From NCBI RefSeq assembly GCF_000150955.2, contig NC_011673.1:62001-126000 (forward strand): a DNA stretch of 64,000 nt, given 5' to 3'. Shown in pieces: positions 55,830 to 64,000 of the stretch (position 1 is the first letter of the stretch; the number at the start of each line of letters is the position of its first letter). The DNA comes from Phaeodactylum tricornutum CCAP 1055/1 (Eukaryota; Bacillariophyta; Bacillariophyceae; Surirellales; Neidiaceae). The notes under the pieces are model-generated. The model did not search any database and was not told the origin of the DNA. It was given only the letters and a program-made list of their open reading frames with translations. The translations under genes were made by a program, and so were the position numbers.

Positions 55830-56273
55830 ATGACCTGTAAGCGTCTGCGGATCATTTTGGGGTTGCTCTTGATATCAATAGGTTGCTCTGCGTTTTCAAT
55901 CTCTCGGCGCCGCCCCGTTGCACGACAGTCACGCCATTTAGAGGACCAAACCACCGTCACTGCTCTGCGCATGATTGGTTCCGGCTTTTCCTTTCAAGAT
56001 GAGCATCAGATTTTAGTGAGCGTGCAAAAACCGCTCGGGCTAGTTTTGGAACAAGACCAAGGGGACGATACGAAGGACGCAATGATTGTCGTAGCTGCCG
56101 AGACCGATCCGAACGGTACCGGCGCCATGGCCGGTGTTCAAGTCGGGGACGTACTAGTAGCAGTGCAAAACACAAGTGTGGAGGGCAGGCCACTGGAAGA
56201 AGTATTGAGGATAATTGGATCGGCACCCAACGTACTCAATTTGCGCTTTCTTCGCCACCGAACGCGAGCGTAA
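55830..56273 (+). CDS. Small plastid-targeted PDZ-domain protein (147 aa)
   Basis: From ATG 55830 a signal peptide (RLRIILGLLLISIGCSA) is followed by Phe in GCSAFSISRRR, an ASAF-type plastid presequence with a basic transit segment. The mature part is essentially one PDZ domain: VSVQKPLGLVLEQD (GLGF-like loop), VVAAETDPNGTGAMAGVQVG, DVLVAVQNTSVEGRPLEEVL and a final strand. The frame extends upstream to 55782 only with a GTG codon. A stand-alone PDZ in the plastid might bind protease or photosystem C-termini (inference). Confidence 0.75.
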   Translation: MTCKRLRIILGLLLISIGCSAFSISRRRPVARQSRHLEDQTTVTALRMIGSGFSFQDEHQILVSVQKPLGLVLEQDQGDDTKDAMIVVAAETDPNGTGAMAGVQVGDVLVAVQNTSVEGRPLEEVLRIIGSAPNVLNLRFLRHRTRA

Positions 56274-57120
56274 ATCGGTAACCCCGTATCGCAGAGAACC
56301 GTCCATTCGAGGGTCCTTGTCGGTATCGGTGTTGCGTCAAACTTTATCGAACTCCCGCAACTCTTGTGAACATGCGGTAAGGAGTCCAGCGGACAGAGGT
56401 AGTCTACGCTTGGAGCCGCACGGACGGAAGCTCTCGTCGAGACCCGGTGTGCGCACGGCTATCTTGCGTTCTTGTTCTTTCCCGTGCAGAATAGGCTTTT
56501 TCTTTTCGCGCGGGGAGCCACATAAAGTCCGGTCGCGCTGCTGGATGCCAAAGCTCTTTCATAATTGCCAGCACCATGTATGAAAAATATTCGGTGCTCT
56601 CGACAAAATCTCTCTGTCTACGGGCTGGCAACTTTGGCGACGCGCATTTAATTCACTTTCAAACGATCTCGGGAACTCGGCTCGCAAACGAAATCGTGCC
56701 AACTTCCTTTCGTGGTGTGCTTTGTTATCTAACAGTAAGTTCGTTCGGAGAATAGCCAATTTACAGTTACAGAACCGTTTCCAATTTACTAAGTATCCAT
56801 AAAGGATGATTGTAGGAAACCTTCCATATCACCTAGACTTGGATCGCTCATTATCATTACATAAGGCAACTTTTTGGAATGAGAACCCGACTTCTCGTTT
56901 CTTGGTGCAGCGACGGACGATCGCCTCCCACGAATATCGCCAAAGCTTGTGCTTTCCGCAATCTTTACAATTTTCTTCCTTATCACACAATCAGGGCCCA
57001 GATCAAGGTACGTAAATCCTTCATGTTGCAAAGTGTCGATCAGCAATGGGAAATAGAATGTCTGATTGTTCTACCATTCTCACTCTGATTTCCTTGCTCA
57101 GAATCTCCAAGAACAGCATC
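56274..57120. other. Intergenic region containing a decayed gene fragment
   Basis: Apart from the UBP8-like fragment annotated separately, nothing is recognised. A short minus-strand ORF at 56789-57046 lacks protein-like features. Confidence 0.4.
56430..56610 (-). pseudogene. Decayed partial duplicate of the UBP8-like gene's N-terminal region
   Basis: Minus-strand translation gives RKEKPILHGKEQERKIAVRT, then PGLDESFRP, which matches LKEEPIMYGEEQERMMAVRT plus PGLAETFHP in the neighbouring deubiquitinase (coding bases about 54935-55030). Similarity continues weakly upstream (FVESTEY against YVETSTG). The nucleotide match is also visible (for example CGGTGTGCGCAC against GGGTGTGCGCAC and TTCTTGTTCTT in both). 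The reading frame shifts between the flanking part and the conserved block, and no exon-intron structure survives. It lies about 1.3 kb upstream of the parent's start codon, in the same orientation. Read as an old tandem-duplication remnant of a host gene. Confidence 0.65.
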
Positions 57121-58306
57121 ATGCGTTTACAAATGGGCACCCTAGTGGTGGCACTCAACATGTGCCTTGTCGATCTTTTTGGTAGCCTTGGCGTTTCGGC
57201 TGCTTTTACTGAGGTAGGAGTCCAGCCCGAACCTATCTGCTCGATCTCGGACTCTATCGAAGTACACGAAAACTTTCTCTCTCCACTGGAAGTCGCCCGT
57301 CTATCCCAAGCGGATGTAAATGGTGCAGGCGTCGGTGGGGGCGTCTTTCATGGTAAAGCGTTTCTAAGCCGTGAAATCATCGCCAGACTTCCGCGAAACG
57401 TGGAGACACAGGGCTCCAAGTTGGAGTCTTGCAACTCTGCTGGTGATGGCGCAATGTCTATTCGCACAAAAATCTTGCTTAGCTCAAGTCACCTCCACAG
57501 CGACAGTCACGACCCCAGCGCTGAGGTTGACATTGATGACGGAATTTTGTCTTCCATTGGGGCAAACATCTGCCGTTCCCCCATTCTACATGGCAAAGTC
57601 AAGGATGAAGTGTCCTTTATTTTTCTCAACACACCCGTCTGCAACATTTGTATATGGTAACGAAAATGTCCCTGTTGTGGCTGGTAACTTAGTCAAATTC
57701 AGAGGCGATGTGGATCATCAAACAGTCATCAGCAAAGGTCATGTGCACTTGGCTGGTCCATTTCACTTGAGCTCTTTGCAGGCTGTCACTGTAATCATGT
57801 CCCCTCCTCCTCCTCCCTCCGCCGAACCCTCCACGGTCCCCTCCCTGGTCCCTTCCTTGGATCCCTCTATGACACCATCCATGGTCCCTTCCTTGGATCC
57901 CTCCATGACACCCTCCGTGGTCCCTTCCTGGGATCCCTCCATGACACCCTCCGTGGTCCCTTCCTGGGATCCCTCCATGACACCCTCCGTGGTGCCCTCC
58001 GCAGTCCCCTCCGTAGCACCCTCTTTGAGCACCGCACCATCAAAGATCCCCTCCACTGCCCCACCTAGCGCAATCCCCTCCGTGGCACCCTCTCCCGGAG
58101 CGGTGATGCCTACCGTGCCACCCATGACTGGCTCACCCACCTCTGCAATGCCTGTGGTTCCTCCAACCTCCACGCCATCCAGTGCCAAGACCTCTGCTCC
58201 AGTCAAAGGGCCCAACAGAGAGAGACTGAACATGAAAAGGAATATTGTAATGTACATGGACAGAAACAAGAGAATGCGAACCCGAGTGAACAAGCAAATG
58301 AAGTAG
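57121..58306 (+). CDS. Secreted Pro/Ser-repeat protein with a cupin-like domain, frameshifted
   Basis: From ATG 57121 a signal peptide (MGTLVVALNMCLVDLFGSLG) leads into a domain ending VSFIFLNT; the coding sense then continues one frame over as PSATFVYGNENVPVVAGNLV, then HLAGPFHL, a pattern like a double-stranded beta-helix domain. The change lies within ACACACCC near 57630-57635, where one extra base would explain it. After PPPPPSAEPS comes a Pro/Ser/Thr-rich tail with 12-residue repeats (PSMTPSVVPSWD), then a basic end (RNKRMRTRVNKQMK). Such Pro/Thr/Ser-repeat proteins are common at diatom cell surfaces. Either the gene is disrupted or the base is an error; a plain reading of the first frame stops at 57660. 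Confidence 0.55.
57863..58006 (+). repeat. 36-bp tandem repeats encoding PSMTPSxVPSxD
   Basis: Four units of 36 bp starting at 57863, 57899, 57935 and 57971. Units 2 and 3 are nearly identical, and unit 4 diverges in its second half. They keep frame within the Pro/Ser tail. Confidence 0.9.
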
Positions 58307-59141
58307 GAGATTTGTTTACATTGATGTGAAAATGAAGAAAATGTGTGTTGTGATGAGAAGTGTAGGAAAGCACCTAGTATTGAACCGTGAGTGATCAAAT
58401 GAGTTGAAGTCAGTAAACAAATGCAATGGAAAAATGAAGAGAGGACTGTAACAATCATACTTTAATAGGAGTTACATTAGTTACTATTTGTTGAGAGAAA
58501 ACGCCAGGTTAGCCCAATATCGGTCAATGCCGCTGCCGAATGTTGCCTAAAATGAGCCATACGTTTCGTGTATATACATATATTACGTGGATAAAAATGA
58601 AATGTAAAACGGTCCCACTGCGGATTGTCAACAAAAAGACACTCAACATACTGCTTATGTGAATACTCGGTCGGACTGGCTTGCTGAAATGGGAGTGTCT
58701 CATTTCGAGAGAATTGTCTGTCGTACAACACTGGACGGTGAGCGAGAAACACCAAACCGACACGAGGAATAGGTAGGTAGGACCGGTCTCTCTAGAGTAC
58801 AAGACTGCGCCAGGAAACACACGGTCTAGTCCGGTCCGGTAGCCGTTCGGCACGTACCGTTCGCACGTCTTCCGTAAGCCAGCACCCGGACCCACGTACA
58901 CGTAGACGCACATATACGCACACACACACACGACACGAAACGTATTTACCACTACAATACCGGTAGGTCCCACCTCTGTTCCGACCTACCAACTGTAGGC
59001 CTATTCGCTGTATTGCCAGAATATATAACCTACCGAGGCCACCAAGGACGCTTGCGATTCACCCTTTCCTCTCGTTGACGCTCACACGGTGCCCTCTTAC
59101 CTGTTACCAATTGTCGATCATTCCTTTCACTGTCCACACTC
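58307..59141. other. Intergenic region (0.8 kb)
   Basis: No gene recognised. It contains a short CA run (near 58919-58931) and a TA-rich patch (near 58568-58585). Confidence 0.45.
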
Positions 59142-60230
59142 ATGAATAGCACGCTAGCGGTGACTCCCCACGGAGCCGTCACGGAGAACGCCACGACAAC
59201 GCAATCTGCAGAGACGGGAAAAGCCGTAACGTCCTCGACGATGGCGACGGACGCGGCGTCGACGCAGAGCGGTTTACAACACGATTCACGATTCAGTTGC
59301 AATATTTGTTTAGAAGCCGTCACGGCACCCGTCGTGACACAGTGCGGACATTTGTACTGTTGGAGTTGTCTGTACCGATGGCTCGAGCCAGGAATGGTTC
59401 CGGGAGAACGACAAGCACTCACGGGAATGGTCCGGTACGGACCCATCGACGAAACGCGACGTGTGTGTCCGGTGTGCAAAGCGCCCTGTTCCGTTCCCAC
59501 CATTGTTCCCATTTACGTGCGCAACGAACCCACTAGTCCCAACAAACGAACATCGAGCTTGGCGGATTCCTTGGACGACACTGACGACGACGATGTCGAG
59601 TACGATCATCAACGAGAGGCCTCGTACGGAGAACAGGCCCACGTGGCGGCGCACCACACTGATATTGTGCGTGCAGCCAATTCCTGGGAAACGTCCGTGA
59701 CGGAACATGCGGACCTCGATGGACCTACAAGTCCACTGCCACCATCCGTGGTCAACGTGACTGCCTCATCCGCACCCGATTCCTCCTTCACAAACACTGG
59801 ACTCCGGCAACGGTTGCGGTTTCGCAGTCGCGACAGTGAAATCCCCTCCGCCGAAGACTATCACGTGGTCCCAGCCCGTCCAGCCGCCAACTCCCCGGTT
59901 CGCCATCGCAGTCTTTCCGAATCTAACGTCGGCGCGGCATCCCTCCCCCGCAACCCCGCATGGTTGACCCCTCTCAATCCTGCTACCAACCGGGCTTCTC
60001 TCAGCAACGGACTCGCCTTGTCGCTCCAGCACGCCTTTCGACAATCTCTTCCAACGACTGCTGCGGCACAGCCCGATCAGAGCATTCCCCCACTCCATCG
60101 CAGAGAAGGACACGGCAGTGCCGCCGTCATGAACAGCATTTCGGAACAAGATCCCAACGCCACCGAATTCTTGTCCAGAATTCTATTGTTACTCGGTTCG
60201 TTCGTGATCCTGTGTTTGTTGTTGTTTTGA
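59142..60230 (+). CDS. RNF5/RNF185/RMA-like membrane-anchored RING E3 ubiquitin ligase
   Basis: Single exon, 362 aa. A C3HC4 RING starts at residue 53: CNICLEAVTAPVVTQCGHLY, CWSCLYRWL, then an insert and CPVCKAPC; the wording (CNICLE, PVVTxCGHLxCWxCLxxWL) is that of the RMA1/RNF5/RNF185 family. PTIVPIYVR, just after the RING, is also family-typical. A long acidic and Ser-rich linker follows, and the protein ends in a hydrophobic tail (FLSRILLLLGSFVILCLLLF) that would anchor it in the ER membrane. Family members act in ER-associated degradation. The linker is longer than in plants or animals. The start codon follows a pyrimidine-rich leader. Confidence 0.88.
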   Translation: MNSTLAVTPHGAVTENATTTQSAETGKAVTSSTMATDAASTQSGLQHDSRFSCNICLEAVTAPVVTQCGHLYCWSCLYRWLEPGMVPGERQALTGMVRYGPIDETRRVCPVCKAPCSVPTIVPIYVRNEPTSPNKRTSSLADSLDDTDDDDVEYDHQREASYGEQAHVAAHHTDIVRAANSWETSVTEHADLDGPTSPLPPSVVNVTASSAPDSSFTNTGLRQRLRFRSRDSEIPSAEDYHVVPARPAANSPVRHRSLSESNVGAASLPRNPAWLTPLNPATNRASLSNGLALSLQHAFRQSLPTTAAAQPDQSIPPLHRREGHGSAAVMNSISEQDPNATEFLSRILLLLGSFVILCLLLF

Positions 60231-60584
60231 TCCGTCCGGGGAATTGGCGAACCGCGGAAAGGGAGAAAGGGTCCCGTGGTTGGGCGCTCCTACGGATTTC
60301 CAACTAACGATCGCTCTATACTATGTAATTTCGCAACCTAAACAATAAAATGTAAGTAGTAGATGATTTTACTTGTTAAATGAGTGGTAGGAAATGACGA
60401 ACATTGGTGCTTTTACTGCCTCTTATACCTTTGGATTCTAGTACGTTTGTTTGTGGGACACCGATGACGTGTCTTGTTTATGTTGTTGTTGTTGTTGAAC
60501 GTACCCAACCGTGATTGTGGTCGCCGTGGGCTTGACAGAGGGTTGCTGCTCCATCCCAGGGCTAGCAAGCTTGCCAAGCCTCTT
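60231..60584. other. Intergenic region between convergent genes
   Basis: A short TTG run near 60482-60497 (TGTTGTTGTTGTTG). No gene seen. Confidence 0.4.
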
Positions 60585-61022
60585 CTACTTTTGCCAGGGG
60601 AATTTAAAGGCTTCCTTGGCTCGTTTCTCGTCTTCCGGATCGACCCATCCGTTTTCAAAGTACGGCATTTTGGTTTGCTTGGATTGTCCCTCTTCGTCCA
60701 CCAAATTGTTGGCTTCCAGACTGAACATGAACTTTCCCGTTTCCTTGTCGACGCCTTCAAAGTCCCCCAAAAAGGGAGCTCCCGCACCCGCCGTCATCAA
60801 TTGCAAAATACCGGCGAGACCAATCTTCTTTTCCGACCGGTCTTCGGCCTTTGACACCGCATCAGCGGACGCGGTGCCGTCCCGCTCAGAGTCGTCGGGC
60901 AAGAGAAATTTCGGAATCCCGAGCGCCAACGCGGTTTTCGATCGTGACAACGACGACGACGGCGCCAACGCGTGGGTGGAACCCAGCAGCACTACCAACG
61001 ATAGTCCAACGCGAAGAAGCAT
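60585..61022 (-). CDS. Conserved small plastid-targeted protein of unknown function (145 aa)
   Basis: ATG 61022. A signal peptide (MLLRVGLSLVVLLGSTHA) is followed by LAPSSSLSRSK, a plastid-type presequence with Leu in place of Phe at the cleavage site. The mature part has a short Gly/Ala-rich hydrophobic stretch (LAGILQLMTAGAGAPFLGDF) and a conserved-looking end (MPYFENGWVDPEDEKRAKEA). I do not recognise a domain; proteins of this style are found in other plastid-bearing stramenopiles as far as I recall. It is divergent from PGR5, across about 540 bp. Confidence 0.65.
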   Translation of the reverse strand: MLLRVGLSLVVLLGSTHALAPSSSLSRSKTALALGIPKFLLPDDSERDGTASADAVSKAEDRSEKKIGLAGILQLMTAGAGAPFLGDFEGVDKETGKFMFSLEANNLVDEEGQSKQTKMPYFENGWVDPEDEKRAKEAFKFPWQK

Positions 61023-61558
61023 CCCGTGGTTTGCTTGTTGTGTAACAATTATCTATAACTTGGGATAGGTCGGAACTGCTTGCGAGTTGCCGTAGAAGAA
61101 TACTCACGAGAACCACCACAGATATTGTGAATGTGGGTGAATGACAGTGAGCCAGTCATGGAATGAATACAGGTGTGCCCATAGGTATCGCATCAAAACC
61201 CGGAGATAATGTCGACACCCCAGTCCAATATTTGCAAATAACTATAAACGGCGCCTGGACTCCAAATTATGCGTGCGGTATGTTTTCTCCAACCACGTCA
61301 TTCATTCGTCCCACGACGACGCAATAGCGAGAATTTGCGGTTAGCGTTGTTTGGAGTTTGTCGTCGGCGTTCCGCGCACGGTCTACCGTACGGCAAGTCG
61401 TGCCTTGATGCACCGTAAAGCAACGCGGCGTGGCGTACCTTGTGTCGATCGACTCGATTCGTAGCTCTCACAAACGCCAGACACCAACACGAACTGTCTA
61501 CCGATTCCTGTTTCTATACAATCCTCTTCTTTCCATACAAGGAATCACCACTACGACA
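61023..61558. other. Divergent intergenic region between two plastid-protein genes
   Basis: No coding sequence recognised. It may serve as a shared promoter for PGR5 and the 145-aa plastid protein. The PGR5 frame is open upstream to 61430 but has no ATG before 61559. Confidence 0.5.
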
Positions 61559-61957
61559 ATGAAGTCGTTCCAATCCATTCTCGTAACGTTCGCGCTTCTG
61601 ATCGCTACCGCTGCCGCGTTTCGCGTGGCGGGCGGAGCCACCGGGGGTTCTTCCTTTGTGCTTTCCCGACGAACCAGCATCGCGGTGGCTCCCCAGTCCA
61701 GCACGACTCGTGCGGCCGCCGGAGTCTCCAACATGCGCATGGGATCGCAAGCCAAGTTCGGCGTCTTCTCGCCCGCCGTGTACGCCGCCAAAGTCGTGTT
61801 GGGACAGGACAAACTCAACAAAATTCGCGGCAAGGCCATTTCCCTCCACAGTCAATACATTGGCGAATTCTGTGAATGGGCCGGCGCCTACCACCTACGA
61901 ACCAAACTCATCAAGAAGGCCAAGGTGAATGGAGACACTCTCGGTTTCTTGGTGTAA
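61559..61957 (+). CDS. PGR5: PGR5, proton gradient regulation 5 (cyclic electron flow)
   Basis: 132 aa from ATG 61559. A bipartite presequence (MKSFQSILVTFALLIATAAA followed by FRVAGG, an AAAF site) directs it to the plastid. The mature part matches PGR5 along its length: KFGVFSPAVYAAKVVLGQDK, LNKIRGKAISLHSQYIGEFC, then LIKKAKVNGDTLGFLV at the C-terminus. PGR5 works at the stromal face of thylakoids in ferredoxin-dependent cyclic flow around photosystem I and in photoprotection. The size without presequence is as usual. No PGRL1 gene is seen in the window. Confidence 0.93.
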   Translation: MKSFQSILVTFALLIATAAAFRVAGGATGGSSFVLSRRTSIAVAPQSSTTRAAAGVSNMRMGSQAKFGVFSPAVYAAKVVLGQDKLNKIRGKAISLHSQYIGEFCEWAGAYHLRTKLIKKAKVNGDTLGFLV

Positions 61958-62329
61958 AAGACGGCGTCCTGGCACTCTGCTAGAGGATAGTTTCGTCCTC
62001 TCCCCTGCGCCGGGGGGATTTGGCCTTGTCTGTTTCTCCCGTCTACAAGTATCTCTAGAATAGTAGGTTTGGGGAGTTCGAGAATGGATTCGTACATTCT
62101 TTAAATCCCTGATTGATTAATCATCATAATCAGAACACCATCCGTTATCATTTGCTGCTGAGGACAATACGACTACATTCGTGTTAGCTTATTTTAGGAA
62201 CTAGTGATTTTGCAAAACAAGGTTGCCGAATGCCATTGCTTTTTGGGAGACGAAATTCGGTCTACACCCTTACACCCTCAACCATCTATACGTACGACAC
62301 GTTATACGTACAGGGAATGGCTGTGCCCT
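61958..62329. other. Intergenic region between convergent genes
   Basis: Nothing recognised beyond likely 3' UTRs. Confidence 0.4.
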
Positions 62330-64000
62330 CTAGCTAATCTCAATGACGTCGGCTTCAAGAATGGACATCTTTTGCCGTTTGTTCACGGGGCCGTCCCCGT
62401 TCGTCTCCCGGTTGCGTTTGCCTTTCGCGTCCGCTGCCATCACCACCACAATATCATCGTCATCCTCCGCTTCCTCCACCTTCGTACCCACCCCGTTGTT
62501 GAGCGCACCGTTGGAGGGAACGTGCAGCGCCGAAGCGGTCGGCTTGGATCCCTTCAGCACGTACTGGTACGTATCATCGTCGTCATCCTCCTCGTCGCCC
62601 CGTTCCCATACCGTTTGGTGTGTCACCGCCACGTCCACGGTCAAATCTTGCGAAAAGTCTTCAATGCGCAAAACCGTTCCGTGCTGAATACCACCACAAG
62701 GGAGTTGTGGCAGTAATTTGGGTAAATTCACGGCAAACGCCTCCGAGTCCGCGTCTGACCCTTCTTCCCAAACAATGTCCCCATCCAGCGTAATCGTCGG
62801 CTCTTCAAAGCCCAAATCTTTCTTGATTAGCTTCTGGAGTAAGTCTTGCAAAGTCCAGTTGTTCACGTTCAGCGCGAGTGGTACGGTAGCGTTGCGACAG
62901 ACAAAGCACCGTGGATTGGGCTTTTCCAAATTCGACGCTGTCAAGAAGAGACCGTTCCGCGTCGAGTTGCGCAGGCAGTTAATGTAGGAGCAGTACTCAC
63001 CCAGCTTGCCGGCCGACTTGGTGCCGGTTTCGAGTTGGGCGCGGAGGACTTGAAAGGCCTGTAGGATCTGCAACCCGGCCGCAATCGCATTCGTTGTGGC
63101 AATCGCCGGAATGACTGTAAACGCACGCCAGGGAAAAAACGGAAAAAGAAATTGGCGTGTGTGAGCAGGCGTAGACATCAAATACCTATGTTTCGCATGG
63201 CCGTGCACGTACTGTTGCCGGCAATCCCCTTGGCCGAGTAAAAGCTTTGTAAAGGTTCAATCTCAAAGACAAAACTGCGCAAATTCGAAGACGCTGTCAC
63301 CAGCCTCATTGCTAGCGTATCATCCTTGTCGAAAGACGGTAAGACGGTGGCTGCGGTGGCCGCATTCTCCAAGCACGCGATGAACTCGGCCACGCACTCA
63401 GTCGGCGTCCACAGATCCGTCGTCCGGTAGGACGGCTTGGCCGTCGGTGGTACCGTAGTGGTGGCGTCCACAATGACACTCGTCGGCAAGACGGCTGGTG
63501 TCTTGCGCGCCGTCTTGTATCGGCCCATGTCGAGTTGCTTCTGAATCTCGTCCACGAACAGTTTGGTGACAACTTCCCCGGCCGCGGTACGCACGACGTC
63601 GCTGTCCCGTGCAGCCCGCGCCCGACGAAAACTCAACACCGCCGACATGTAGGTCGATGGCTCGGCATCCGGTGCCGTCGTATCCTCAAACAACATTGAT
63701 TCTTCCACTTTGTCGCCGAACAATAGTTTGTACAGCTCCTTCGCCCAAACAATGGTGTGGACTGGCATGGACGGCGTGGATCGGATGGTACAAATGGGGT
63801 ACACCTTTTGTGTTTCCTGAGTCTGACATTCGTAACAGGCAACGTCACTTTCCTTGTCAATGACGTTGACTTGACCAAGGTATCCCGTGGTACCCGCTTC
63901 AATCAATGGTACTCCGGCGGCCAAGCAAAGTCGGTTGACCCTACGCCGGGCGACGACGTTGTCCAGCGCGTTCAAGGTGAGATCAAACTGTTGGACGAAC
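62330..64000 (-). CDS. UBA2: SUMO-activating enzyme subunit 2 (UBA2), 3' part (partial)
   Basis: Two exons are visible: 63213 to beyond 64000 and 62330-63114; the 98-bp phase-1 intron (GTACGT donor, TTTACAG acceptor) joins KGIAGN to IIPAIATTNAIAAGLQI, the family's second conserved block. The frame stays open to the right edge (FVQQFDLTLNALDN), so the ATP-binding N-terminus lies outside. Motifs: ALDNVVARRRVNRLCL, PLIEAGTTGYLGQV, the catalytic-Cys region YPICTIRSTPSMPVHTIVWA, and CYECQ with CFVC (zinc ligands). The C-terminal part has a UFD/ubiquitin-like region, an acidic stretch and KRQKMS. With AOS1 it activates SUMO in the nucleus. Confidence 0.93.

Noticed and set aside
56789-57046. 85-aa minus-strand ORF
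   Set aside because: No domain, signal or codon pattern supports it; it lies in the decayed region before the repeat protein.
57763-58458. Antisense ORF of Gly/Glu repeats over the Pro/Ser tail
   Set aside because: Mirror of the 36-bp repeat; the sense strand has the signal peptide and domain.
1-64000. CRISPR arrays, rRNA, operons, LTR or other retroelements
   Set aside because: None was recognised; the 36-bp repeats at 57863-58006 are in-frame tandem coding repeats without spacers.

Overview
This window is nuclear DNA from a pennate diatom, very probably Phaeodactylum tricornutum or a close relative. The evidence is a fucoxanthin-chlorophyll LHC gene, several nuclear genes for plastid proteins with the bipartite 'signal peptide + ...AF' presequence of secondary red plastids, short GT-AG introns (62-220 bp, most often with GTACGT or GTAAGT donors), and dense genes on both strands without operons. 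The species is inferred from gene content and style, not from a database match. CDS starts below use the first sensible in-frame ATG.

Layout. 1-8 kb: the 5' part of an Asn-tract protein on the minus strand; then on the plus strand a single uninterrupted ORF joining an ERO1 thiol oxidase, a soluble fumarate reductase and a cytochrome b5 behind one signal peptide, which is the most striking item here; then a P-loop NTPase of unknown family. 8-17 kb: an OSCA/TMEM63 channel, a GAF-HPP locus carrying two in-frame stops, an LHC protein and a probably plastid-targeted tRNA-dihydrouridine synthase. 17-20 kb: a gene-poor gap with one orphan coiled-coil ORF. 20-35 kb: CWF19-like splicing factor, RNA polymerase II subunit RPB2, a membrane protein, an SGNH-type protein, a p24 cargo receptor, a Golgi-type glycosyltransferase-like protein and aminopeptidase P.

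35-47 kb: a degenerate ZIP transporter, a KAR5/GEX1/Brambleberry-type nuclear-fusion protein, an organellar HU protein, a large OB-fold protein resembling CTC1, and Elongator subunit ELP5. 47-64 kb: a beta-karyopherin, a six-exon UBP8/USP22-type deubiquitinase, a small plastid PDZ protein, a decayed partial copy of the deubiquitinase, a frameshifted Pro/Ser-repeat surface protein, an RNF5/RNF185-like RING E3, a small ochrophyte plastid protein, PGR5, and the 3' part of SUMO E1 subunit UBA2, which runs off the right edge.

How the genes work together. Most loci are independent housekeeping genes. Themes recur: secretory-pathway redox, quality control and traffic (ERO1-FRD-b5, RNF5-like, p24, glycosyltransferase), plastid function (LHC, PGR5, Dus, PDZ, the 145-aa protein), and nuclear information processing (RPB2, CWF19, UBP8, ELP5, UBA2, karyopherin, CTC1-like). 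I saw no CRISPR array, rRNA, convincing tRNA or retroelement.
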